A DNA stretch of 6,713 nt from NCBI GenBank assembly GCA_009923475.1, contig RFTM01000096.1, positions 1-6,713 on the forward strand, in the 5' to 3' direction. The translations under genes and the position numbers were made by a program. The notes under the pieces were generated by a model. It saw only the letters and a list, made by a program, of their open reading frames with translations, made no database searches and was not told the DNA's origin. The DNA is from Gammaproteobacteria bacterium (GTDB taxonomy: Bacteria; Pseudomonadota; Gammaproteobacteria; Steroidobacterales; Steroidobacteraceae). Below are positions 1 through 6,588 of the stretch, in pieces (positions within the stretch are counted from its first letter, which is position 1; each line of letters begins with the position of its first letter).

Positions 1-847
<847 letters not shown>

Positions 848-851
<4 letters not shown>

Positions 852-1639
852 GCGTCCCCGTCGCGTCGCGGGCGCAGGCCCGCTGGATCGGCTTCCAGAC
901 CATCGTGCTGCGCGAGTTCGGCCGCATCCTGCGCATCTGGGGCCAGACGATCGTGCCGTCGGCGGTGACGGCCGCGCTCTACTTCGTGATCTTCGGCAGC
1001 CTCATCGGCCGGCGCGTCGGGCAGCTCGACGGCATCGACTACATGCAGTACATCGCGCCCGGCCTCATCATGATGTCGGTCATCACCAACGCCTACGCCA
1101 ACGTCTCCTCGTCGTTCTTCGGCGCCAAGTTCCAGCGCTTCCTCGAGGAGATCATGGTCTCGCCGCAGCCCGACTGGATCATCGTCGCCGGCTACGCCGC
1201 GGGCGGCGTGCTGCGCGGGCTGCTCGTGGGCGGCGCCGTCACGGTGGTCGCGCTCTTCTTCACGCACCTGCCGGTGCACCACCTGGGCGCCATCGTGGCC
1301 GCGGTGCTGCTCACCGCCGTCATCTTCTCGCTCGCGGGCTTCATCAACGGCGTGTTCGCCCGCAACTTCGACCAGGTCAACTGGATCCCGACCTTCATCC
1401 TCACGCCGCTCACCTACTTCGGCGGCGTCTTCTACTCGATCAACCTGCTGCCGGAGTGGGCGCGCACGCTGTCGTTCGCCAACCCGGTGCTGCACATGGT
1501 GAACGCCTTCCGCTACGGCTTCCTCAGCCGCTCCGACGTCGCGGTGGGCACCGCCTTCGCCATCATGGCGCTCGCCGCCGCGGCGCTGTTCGCGGTGTCG
1601 CTGTGGCTGATGCGCCGCGGGTCCGGGCTCAGGGACTGA
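848..1639 (+). CDS. yadH: ABC-2 type transporter permease, YadH family
   Basis: Inner-membrane subunit of the exporter whose ATPase is encoded immediately upstream; 263 residues, close to the usual size of about 255. About six hydrophobic segments can be seen near residues 34-54, 68-88, 111-139, 146-167, 177-197 and 235-255. The stretch from residue 201 (LPEWARTLSFANPVLHMVNA) is the conserved ABC-2 region before the last helix. The ATG at 848 overlaps the yadG stop by 4 bases and has a weak purine run (GGGGG, 836-840) 7 bases before it. The frame is open much further upstream, but that extension is merely yadG read out of frame. The 3' end overlaps the convergent PAP2 gene by 11 bases. I see no T-tract terminator behind it. 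The exported substrate is unknown; a lipid, polysaccharide or drug would all fit ABC-2 exporters. Confidence 0.93.
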
Positions 1640-2363
1640 CGGCGCCGGGCGGCCCGGTGAGCCGCCCCCGGAAGGCCCAGCGGTAGAGCGCGAGGCAGAT
1701 CATCCACGCGATGAACGCCGACCACAGGTCGTGCGACAGGAAGTGCGCGCCGCGCGCCTGCTGCGTGAACGAGAACGCGATGCCGAGGCCCGCGGCCAGC
1801 GCGAAGCCGGCCACCGCGAGGCGCCTGCGCCCGAGGCCGAGTCCGAGGAAATAGAGCGAGAACAGCGCGAAGGCCGACGACGAATGCGCGCCCGGGAAGC
1901 AGGCGGCGTGCGGCAGGCCGTCGGGCCGGTCCTCGAAGATGTGCACGAACGGGCGGTCGCCCCCGAAGCCCTGCAGGTCCCAGGGGCAGTCGACGTTGGT
2001 GGTCTCCTTCAGGCCGCCGACCAGGAGCGGCACGAGCGCCATGCAGAGTGCGACATAGCCCGTGGCGCGCCGCCACGGCCGCAGCCGCGTGACGCGCCAG
2101 CTGAGGGCCCAGGCGAGCAGCGCCGCGACCCCGACCAGCCGCATGAGGTAGCGCCCGCCGCGATGCAGCACGACGTCGGCCCACACGGTGCCCTTGCCGA
2201 GCCACTGGCCGCTCGCCGCGTCGTAGAACCAGCGGTGCGCGATGTCCGGGTCGAGGGTGGTGGTGGTGCCGAGGGTCGCGAGCACCACGAAGACGAGGGT
2301 CGGCCACAGCAGGTGGGTCCGCAGGAAGCGGTCCCTTGCGGGCGTGCGGAGGGGTCCGGTCAT
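1629..2363 (-). CDS. PAP2-family membrane phosphatase
   Basis: Probable integral-membrane phosphatase of the PAP2 (acid phosphatase/vanadium haloperoxidase) superfamily; such enzymes dephosphorylate lipid or isoprenoid phosphates at the membrane. It has 244 residues with hydrophobic segments near 17-36, 73-90, 101-118, 161-178, 183-199 and 212-228. The active-site motifs are present in order in a variant form: K119 with CPWDL behind it, PGAH (157-160) in place of PSGH, and RGAHFLSHD (204-212), which supplies the third-motif Arg, His and Asp. The CPWDL and RGAHFLSH wording is what I recall from the COG3907-type membrane-associated PAP2 group. The ATG at 2363 was chosen because the hydrophobic N-terminus begins just after it and a -10-like element lies 6 bases upstream; the in-frame extension to 2663 lies antisense to the hydrolase gene. 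The substrate is unknown; lipid A, undecaprenyl diphosphate and phosphatidic acid are all possible. It converges on yadH. Confidence 0.86.
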   Translation of the reverse strand: MTGPLRTPARDRFLRTHLLWPTLVFVVLATLGTTTTLDPDIAHRWFYDAASGQWLGKGTVWADVVLHRGGRYLMRLVGVAALLAWALSWRVTRLRPWRRATGYVALCMALVPLLVGGLKETTNVDCPWDLQGFGGDRPFVHIFEDRPDGLPHAACFPGAHSSSAFALFSLYFLGLGLGRRRLAVAGFALAAGLGIAFSFTQQARGAHFLSHDLWSAFIAWMICLALYRWAFRGRLTGPPGAVSP

Positions 2364-2369
2364 GCCGGC

Positions 2370-2399
2370 ATTCTGCGGTAAACTCGGCGGCCGCCTCAA
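2370..2399 (-). promoter_or_regulatory. Putative promoter of the PAP2 phosphatase gene (leaderless type)
   Basis: On the minus strand TTGAGG (2399-2394) is followed after 18 bases by CAGAAT (2375-2370). Only 6 bases separate the -10 from the ATG at 2363, so transcription would start at or next to the A of the start codon. There is no Shine-Dalgarno sequence before the ATG. Read by eye only. Confidence 0.5.
2379..2384 (+). promoter_or_regulatory. Putative -10 element for the YheT-type hydrolase gene
   Basis: TAAACT is one of the few AT-rich patches in this gap and lies 46 bases before the GTG start. I see no convincing -35 at 16-18 bases upstream. It sits only 3 bases from the -10 of the divergent PAP2 gene, so the two polymerase sites would overlap. 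Confidence 0.35.
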
Positions 2400-2430
2400 T
2401 GCCGCGCCGCCTGCGACCGACGACCCCGCC

Positions 2431-3441
2431 GTGTCCTCCCATCCCGATTTCGATCCGCCGCGCTGGCTGCGCGGCGCGCACCTGCAGTCGATCCTGCCGA
2501 GCTTCCCCGGCCGTCGTCCTTTGGTCGAGCGGCGTGCGCGGCCGCTGCTCGCCGCGAGCCGCGAGCTGCTGCTCGATTGCGGTGACGGGGTCCGCCTGCA
2601 GGCCTTCCATGCCGCCGCGCCGCCTGCCGCGCGCGCCGCCTGCCGCGCGCCTGGACGGCCCACTGCGGTGCTGCTGCACGGCTGGGAGGGCAGCGCCCGT
2701 TCGCTCTACGTGCTCTCTTTGGCGCAGGCGCTGCTCGAGAACGGTCATGACGTGGTGCGGCTCAACCTGCGCGACCATGGCGACACCCACCACCTCAACC
2801 GCGACCTGTTCCACTCCTGCCGCCTGCCCGAGGTGGTCGGCGCGGTGCGCCGCCTGCAGGCGCTGATGCCGGCGCAGCCGCTCGCGCTCGCGGGCTTCTC
2901 GCTCGGCGGCAACTTCATGCTGCGCGTCGCCGCCGAGGCGCCCGCCGCGGGCCTCAGGATCGCGCGCGCCATCGGCATCTCGCCGGTGCTCCACCCCGCC
3001 ACCAGCATGGATGCCCTGGAGACCGGGCCCGCGATCTACCGCCGCTACTTCATCCACAAATGGACGCGCTCCCTGCGGCGCAAGCAGGCCGCATGGCCGG
3101 GCGAGTTCGAGTTCGGCGACCTGCTGTCCTCGGGCGACCTGCGTCGCATGACGCATGAGCTGGTGTCGCGGCATTCGGGTTTCGGCGAGGTCGCCGACTA
3201 CTTCGACGGCTATGCGATCACCGGCGGGCGCCTCGCGGGGTTGCAGGTGCCGTCCACCATCGTGGCCGCGCTCGACGACCCGATCATCCCGGCGGTAGAC
3301 CTGCCGCGCCTCGCCCGTCCGCCGGCGCTGCGGGTGGTGACCACCGCGACGGGCGGGCACTGCGGATTCTTCGACCGCTGGTCCGGGCCCGGCTGGGTGG
3401 ACCGGTTCGTGGTCGCCGAACTCGCGCGCGACCCCGCTTGA
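2431..3441 (+). CDS. yheT: Alpha/beta hydrolase, YheT family
   Basis: Predicted cytosolic serine hydrolase of the YheT/COG0429 group, probably an esterase or acyl hydrolase; the physiological substrate is not known for the family. With the GTG start it has 336 residues, very close to the usual 320-340. The N-terminal signature PRWLRGAHLQSILPS (10-24) is typical. Other landmarks are the oxyanion region LLHGWEGS (81-88), NLRDHGDTHHL (112-122), the nucleophile elbow GFSLGG with Ser157 (155-160), the acidic residue in ALDDPIIP (Asp282/283) and the catalytic His310 in GGHCGFF. The triad is therefore complete. GTG 2431 is preferred because conserved sequence begins there; in-frame ATGs at 2242 and 2362 lie in or next to the divergent gene, upstream of the -10-like TAAACT. 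No clear Shine-Dalgarno precedes the GTG. A 16-bp tandem repeat lies within codons 62-74. Confidence 0.9.
   Translation: MSSHPDFDPPRWLRGAHLQSILPSFPGRRPLVERRARPLLAASRELLLDCGDGVRLQAFHAAAPPAARAACRAPGRPTAVLLHGWEGSARSLYVLSLAQALLENGHDVVRLNLRDHGDTHHLNRDLFHSCRLPEVVGAVRRLQALMPAQPLALAGFSLGGNFMLRVAAEAPAAGLRIARAIGISPVLHPATSMDALETGPAIYRRYFIHKWTRSLRRKQAAWPGEFEFGDLLSSGDLRRMTHELVSRHSGFGEVADYFDGYAITGGRLAGLQVPSTIVAALDDPIIPAVDLPRLARPPALRVVTTATGGHCGFFDRWSGPGWVDRFVVAELARDPA
2616..2650 (+). repeat. Perfect 16-bp tandem repeat inside the hydrolase gene (about 2.2 copies)
   Basis: The unit GCCGCCTGCCGCGCGC occurs at 2619-2634 and again directly at 2635-2650; period-16 identity extends left to 2616. The unit is not a multiple of three, so the two copies are read in different frames. 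It falls in the Ala/Pro/Arg-rich loop before the LLHGWEGS motif. Confidence 0.9.
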
Positions 3442-3459
3442 GGCGGCGGCCGCGCCGCC
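3442..3459 (+). terminator. GC hairpin after the hydrolase stop; weak terminator candidate
   Basis: A perfect 7-bp inverted repeat (GGCGGCG at 3442-3448, CGCCGCC at 3453-3459) with a 4-base loop starts on the base after the TGA. No T-tract follows, so it is not a standard intrinsic terminator. It lies between one gene and the promoter of the next, a fitting place for transcript-end formation or 3' protection. In DNA this GC-rich, such palindromes also arise by chance. Confidence 0.35.
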
Positions 3460-3478
3460 GGCCGCAACCGAACTGTTC

Positions 3479-3484
3479 TAGAAT
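3479..3484 (+). promoter_or_regulatory. -10 element of the SPOR lipoprotein/ATPase cluster
   Basis: TAGAAT is a strong -10 match and stands out in the surrounding GC-rich sequence. The ATG at 3493 follows after 8 bases, which predicts a leader of 0-3 bases. There is no Shine-Dalgarno sequence. I cannot assign a -35; the expected region is pure GC and overlaps the hairpin. Confidence 0.55.
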
Positions 3485-3492
3485 CGACCGCG

Positions 3493-4215
3493 ATGACCCC
3501 GCGCGCCGCCCTGCCCCTGATCGTGCTGCTCGCCGCGCTCGCGCTCGGCGGCTGCGCCGACCGCCGCGAATGGCGCAACGCCGAGGCGGCCGACACCATC
3601 GAGGCCTACGAGGCCTACCTCGCGCAGTATCCGCAGGGCGACTACGTGCCGCCTGCCCAGCGCCGCCTCGCCGAGCTCAAAGAACAGCGTGATTGGCGCA
3701 TCGCCACCGAGCGCGACACCGCCGCCGCCTACCGTGCCTTCATCGACGCCTGGCCGAAGGGCCGCTGGGTGAGCGAGGCGCGCGTGCGCATCCAGAACTT
3801 CCTGCTCGACCCGATGCCGCCGCCGGTTGAGGACATCCGGCCGCCCACCGAGGCCGACGAAGCCGCCGCGGCGGCCGCGGCTGCGCCGCCCGGCGCCGTG
3901 CCGCCTGCCGCTGCGCCTGCCGCCGCTCCGCAGGGCGAGCCGCCGCTGTTCGATGCGCCGGCGGCCGTGTCGCACCGCATCCAACTCGGCGCCTTCGCCA
4001 GCCGCGAGCAGGCCGAGGCCGAGTGGGCGCGCGCGCGCGCGGCCCATCGCGACCTGCTCGGCTTGGTGCCGACCCTGTCCCCGGCGACCGCCGCGAACGG
4101 GTCGCCGGTGTGGCGGCTGCAGGCCGGCGTGGCCAGCGAATCGCGGGCGCGCGAGATCTGCGCCGCGCTGCAGGCCGCGCGCCAACCCTGCCTCTACGCG
4201 CCGCCCGGCCGGTGA
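3493..4215 (+). CDS. Lipoprotein with two 41-residue repeats and a C-terminal SPOR domain
   Basis: Predicted envelope lipoprotein, 240 residues. It has a short signal sequence (residues 1-20) with lipobox LGGC; Cys21 would be lipidated. Asp at +2 (residue 22) is absent, since the mature start is CADRR, so outer-membrane sorting is plausible. Residues about 26-103 hold two helical repeats with an exact 41-residue spacing: W27/W68, T35/T76, Y39/Y80, P47/P88, G49/G90 and A55/A96 correspond. This resembles TPR-like helical hairpins. Residues about 107-158 are a low-complexity Pro/Ala linker with eight Ala in a row (124-131). Residues about 161-237 look like a SPOR domain (start HRIQLGAFASREQA; later WRLQAG), a fold known in other proteins to bind septal peptidoglycan stripped of stem peptides. 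The ATG follows a -10 element by 8 bases. One base separates its stop from the ATPase start, so the two are an operon. The exact role is unknown. Confidence 0.85.
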   Translation: MTPRAALPLIVLLAALALGGCADRREWRNAEAADTIEAYEAYLAQYPQGDYVPPAQRRLAELKEQRDWRIATERDTAAAYRAFIDAWPKGRWVSEARVRIQNFLLDPMPPPVEDIRPPTEADEAAAAAAAAPPGAVPPAAAPAAAPQGEPPLFDAPAAVSHRIQLGAFASREQAEAEWARARAAHRDLLGLVPTLSPATAANGSPVWRLQAGVASESRAREICAALQAARQPCLYAPPGR

Positions 4216-4216
4216 C

Positions 4217-5131
4217 ATGTACCAGGCGTTCTTCGGGCTGGACGAGCCGCCGTTCTCCATCACGCCCGACCCGCGGTACCTCTTCCCGAGCGCCCGCCAC
4301 GCCGAGGCGCTGGCGCACCTCGTGTACGGCGTCAGCGAGGCGGGCGGCTTCATCCAGCTCACGGGCGAGGTGGGCACCGGCAAGACCACGCTCGTGCGCT
4401 CGCTGCTCGCGCGCGAGCCGAGCGGCGTCGAGATCGCGCTGATCCTCAACCCGCGCGTCACCGTCCCCGAGTTCCTGCTGACCATCTGCGAGGAGCTCGG
4501 CGTCGCGGTGCCGCAGGATTCGCGCGGCAGCATCAAGGCCCTGGTCGACGCCCTGACCGCGCACCTGCTGGCCTCGCATGCGGCCGGCCGCCGCGTCGCG
4601 GTGCTGATCGACGAGGCGCACCTGCTCGAGCGCGACGTGCTCGAACAGGTGCGGCTGCTCACCAACCTCGAGACGCCGACGCGCAAGCTGCTGCAGGTGA
4701 TCCTCATCGGCCAGCCCGAACTGCGCGATCTCTTGGCGCGCGAGGACATGCGGCAGGTCGCGCAGCGCATCACCGGGCGCCATCACCTCGAGCCGCTGTC
4801 GTCCGGGGAGACCGTCGCCTACGTGCGCCATCGGCTGCGCGTGGCCGGCGCGACCCGCGAGATCTTCACGCCCTCGGCGCTGCGCGAACTGCACCGCCAG
4901 GGCGGCGGCCTGCCGCGGCTCGTCAACGTCATCGCCGACCGCGCGCTGCTCGGCGCTTTCGCCGCCGACCGCCATGAGGTGTCGCCGGCGCTGGTGCGCG
5001 CGGCCGCGGCCGAGGTCTCCGGTGAAGCGCCCGTCACGGCCTGGAGCCTGTTGCCCTGGGCCGCCGCCGTGGCGACGCTCGCCCTCTGCGCCGCGGGCGG
5101 CTGGTGGGCCTGGTCCCGTCTCGCGCACTGA
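4217..5131 (+). CDS. ExeA/GspA-like AAA+ ATPase with a C-terminal membrane anchor
   Basis: AAA+ ATPase of the ExeA/GspA group, 304 residues. The N-terminus MYQAFFGLDEPPFSITPDPR is the family hallmark. Walker A is GEVGTGKTT (50-58, Lys56), Walker B is VAVLIDEAHLL (127-137, Asp132/Glu133), the sensor-1 region is LIGQPEL (163-169), candidate arginine residues lie at 184 and 188, and the sensor-2 region is GLPRLVN (231-237). A single hydrophobic helix spans about 278-299, followed by only a few residues, so the ATPase domain would face the cytoplasm with almost nothing outside. Full-length ExeA/GspA continues into a periplasmic peptidoglycan-binding domain; that part is absent and the frame ends cleanly, so this is a short form rather than an obvious break. 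No gspB or other type II secretion gene is next to it. ATG 4217 is one base after the lipoprotein stop, with no clear Shine-Dalgarno, which fits translational coupling. The long in-frame extension upstream is the lipoprotein gene read out of frame. Confidence 0.9.
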   Translation: MYQAFFGLDEPPFSITPDPRYLFPSARHAEALAHLVYGVSEAGGFIQLTGEVGTGKTTLVRSLLAREPSGVEIALILNPRVTVPEFLLTICEELGVAVPQDSRGSIKALVDALTAHLLASHAAGRRVAVLIDEAHLLERDVLEQVRLLTNLETPTRKLLQVILIGQPELRDLLAREDMRQVAQRITGRHHLEPLSSGETVAYVRHRLRVAGATREIFTPSALRELHRQGGGLPRLVNVIADRALLGAFAADRHEVSPALVRAAAAEVSGEAPVTAWSLLPWAAAVATLALCAAGGWWAWSRLAH

Positions 5132-5134
5132 GGG
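5130..5134 (+). promoter_or_regulatory. Ribosome binding site deciding the start of the 143-residue protein
   Basis: GAGGG overlaps the ATPase stop codon and lies 8 bases before the ATG at 5143. It supports that ATG over the earlier in-frame ATG at 5104, which lies inside the ATPase gene. Confidence 0.6.
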
Positions 5135-5142
5135 TCCGTCCG

Positions 5143-5574
5143 ATGGCCGTGCTCGTCGAGGGTCTTTCCGTCGTCATCCGCCGCAGCGCCATCGACGGGC
5201 GTTTCCAGGGCGGTTGGGAGGCCTTCCTCGCCCAGTTGCCGCGCGCCACGCTCTGCGACGACGGCGAGATCGCGCGCGTCGGCTTCACCGACTCCGAAGA
5301 TTGCGAGGCCTTCGTGCGCGCCCTGGTCGATGCGGGCCTCGACCACGCCGACGAGGTGAACGGCATGGCGCGCGACCTTGCGGTGGTCGACCAGCTGGCC
5401 GGCATCACCTTGCCCTGCGAGTGGCTGGAGGTGGGCAGCGTCGATCTTGCCGAGGGCGGCCCGCGCGTCGCCGCCTGCCGCTTGGTGGGCAGCGCGGGCC
5501 ACGAGCTCGTCACGCCCCGCGATTGGGTCTACGAGGGCTCCTTGAGCGCGCGCTACGGCCTGCGGGAGTCCTGA
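5143..5574 (+). CDS. Conserved-looking hypothetical protein, 143 residues
   Basis: Not assigned to a named family. The protein starts MAVLVEGLSVVIRR and is soluble-looking, acidic and without a signal peptide or membrane helix, so it is probably cytoplasmic. Visible blocks are GGWEAFLAQLPRATLCDDGE (23-42), RVGF (45-48), a helical acidic stretch (51-70), GITLPCEWLEVG (87-98) and a C-terminal TPRDWVYEGSLSARYG (124-139). Cys38, Cys92 and Cys111 are scattered and do not form a metal motif. Codon use matches the neighbours and the frame is supported by a GAGGG ribosome binding site, so I consider the gene real. It follows the ATPase gene by 11 bases and is probably in the same transcript; whether it shares its function is open. 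Its last 22 bases overlap the end of the convergent nucleoside hydrolase gene. The first half vaguely recalls other unannotated proteobacterial proteins; that is an impression from memory. Confidence 0.8.
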   Translation: MAVLVEGLSVVIRRSAIDGRFQGGWEAFLAQLPRATLCDDGEIARVGFTDSEDCEAFVRALVDAGLDHADEVNGMARDLAVVDQLAGITLPCEWLEVGSVDLAEGGPRVAACRLVGSAGHELVTPRDWVYEGSLSARYGLRES

Positions 5575-6503
5575 GCGAGCGACGCCGTCAGCACGTCAAA
5601 GACCGCGTCGCCGTCTGCGGCGACGGCCCAGAGCACGTTCTGCGGCCGCTGCGGGGCCGCCCGGAACTCCACCGCCGTGTGGCCGAGCGTCAGCGGCGAG
5701 GCGGTCTCGACGTCCACATGGCAGGGCCGGAAGCGGAACGCCTCGGGTCGCAGCAACCAGACGATGGGGCAGGGGTCGTGCAACGGCGCGCCCTGCGCGC
5801 GCGGGCCGTTCGCGGGCAGCGCGTTCGAGAACTCGAGCAGCTCCGCGGCAGCGAGTGCGGCGCGCGAACCGACGGCGCGCACCGCATCCACCCGCGCCGG
5901 CGTGGCGCGCACCTGGTGGGTCGCGTCGAGGCCGAACGCGACCACGGTGCAGCCGGAACCGAACACCGCCTGCGCGGCGTCCGGGTCGGCGTGGATGTTG
6001 TATTCGGAGGAGGCGGTGATGTTGCCGCCCTCGCTGCGCGCGCCGCCCATCAGCGCGATCTCGCGCAGGCCGCGGCGGATCACCGGCTCGCGCGCCAGCG
6101 CCGTGGCGACGTTGGTGAGCGGCCCGGTGGCGACCAGCGTCACCGAGGCGGGCGCTGCGGCGAGCAGCGTCGCGACGATGAAGTCGACCGCGTGGCGCGG
6201 CTCGGGGCCGTGGCGCGGCGCCGAGATGGGCAGGTCGCCGAGCCCGGATTCGCCGTGGAAATGGCCGGCTTCGACGGGCGCACGCCGCAGCGGCCGCGTG
6301 CAGCCGGCGAACACCGGGATGTCCTCGCGCGCGGCGATGCCGCGCACGATGCAGGCGTTGCGCGCGGTGAGCGCCGCGCCGACGTTGCCCGCGACGGTGG
6401 TGATGCCCGCGATGTCGAGCGCATCACGCGCGGCGCATGCGAGCAGCAGCATCACCGCGTCGTCGACGCCCGGGTCGCAATCGATGATCAATCGTCTTCC
6501 CAT
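5553..6503 (-). CDS. Nucleoside hydrolase (inosine/uridine-preferring family)
   Basis: Probable cytoplasmic N-ribohydrolase that cleaves a ribonucleoside to ribose and free base for salvage; 316 residues, the normal family length. The N-terminal calcium/ribose-binding motif is IIDCDPGVDDA (6-16, Asp10, Asp14, Asp15), followed by Asn40 in TTVAGNVG, HGESGL (83-88), Thr126 in VATGPLTNVA, GGNI...EYNIHADPDAA (159-177, Glu167, Asn169) and His242-Asp243 in LHDPCPI. These correspond to the catalytic and metal-binding residues described for the Crithidia inosine-uridine hydrolase, so the active site looks complete. Base preference cannot be read from the sequence. A His at 242 fits the purine/pyrimidine IUNH or RihA/B/C-like groups. 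The ATG at 6503 follows a -10-like element by 6 bases and lacks a Shine-Dalgarno. The gene is convergent with the 143-residue protein gene and divergent from the basic protein gene; no transporter or kinase for nucleosides lies beside it. Confidence 0.93.
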   Translation of the reverse strand: MGRRLIIDCDPGVDDAVMLLLACAARDALDIAGITTVAGNVGAALTARNACIVRGIAAREDIPVFAGCTRPLRRAPVEAGHFHGESGLGDLPISAPRHGPEPRHAVDFIVATLLAAAPASVTLVATGPLTNVATALAREPVIRRGLREIALMGGARSEGGNITASSEYNIHADPDAAQAVFGSGCTVVAFGLDATHQVRATPARVDAVRAVGSRAALAAAELLEFSNALPANGPRAQGAPLHDPCPIVWLLRPEAFRFRPCHVDVETASPLTLGHTAVEFRAAPQRPQNVLWAVAADGDAVFDVLTASLAQDSRRP

Positions 6504-6509
6504 GCCGCG

Positions 6510-6515
6510 ACTCTA
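6510..6515 (-). promoter_or_regulatory. -10-like element of the nucleoside hydrolase gene (leaderless type)
   Basis: On the minus strand TAGAGT lies exactly 6 bases before the ATG at 6503, which places the expected transcript start at the A of the start codon. No Shine-Dalgarno precedes the ATG. A -35 is not clear; the expected position falls in the 9-bp direct repeat. Confidence 0.45.
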
Positions 6516-6520
6516 AACCA

Positions 6521-6538
6521 CGCATGGCACGCATGGCG
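6521..6538. repeat. Tandem 9-bp direct repeat in the divergent promoter region
   Basis: CGCATGGCA (6521-6529) is followed directly by CGCATGGCG (6530-6538), 8 of 9 bases identical. It lies between the nucleoside hydrolase -10 and the -35 of the basic protein gene. It could be a binding site for a regulator of either gene, or chance; only its existence is directly seen. Confidence 0.5.
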
Positions 6539-6539
6539 A

Positions 6540-6568
6540 TTGACGCGACAGCGCGGCGGGCGTACTTT
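6540..6568 (+). promoter_or_regulatory. Sigma-70-type promoter of the small basic protein gene
   Basis: TTGACG (6540-6545) and TACTTT (6563-6568) are separated by exactly 17 bases. This is the best promoter match in the window. The predicted transcript start near 6575 gives a leader of about 27 bases, which contains the ribosome binding site. Confidence 0.65.
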
Positions 6569-6588
6569 TGCCACTCTGACAATCCCTC

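Noticed and set aside
1645..1657. Inverted repeat CCGGG-CGG-CCCGG downstream of yadH as a terminator
   Set aside because: Only a 5-bp stem, no T-tract, and it lies within the coding end of the PAP2 gene.
2242..2430. Longer N-terminus for the YheT-type hydrolase (ATG 2242 or ATG 2362)
   Set aside because: Both starts precede the -10-like TAAACT, and the first lies within the PAP2 coding region; the family-like sequence begins only after GTG 2431.
1513..3360. Long open frame on the minus strand (615 residues)
   Set aside because: It is antisense to or out of frame with the PAP2 and YheT-type genes, is rich in Arg/Ala/His/Gly with no domain pattern, and exists because stop codons are rare in such GC-rich DNA.
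4027..4039. Alternating GC run (GC)6 inside the lipoprotein gene
   Set aside because: A short dinucleotide run explained by Ala/Arg codons in GC-rich coding DNA; too short to call a functional Z-DNA or contingency tract.
3740..5128. Minus-strand open frames opposite the lipoprotein and ATPase genes (also 3478-4773)
   Set aside because: Composition is that of a shadow frame, and the plus strand there encodes proteins with intact AAA+ and lipobox motifs.
4217..5131. Type II secretion gspA in a secretion operon
   Set aside because: The ATPase resembles ExeA/GspA, but there is no gspB or other secretion gene beside it and the periplasmic domain is missing, so I kept the name general.
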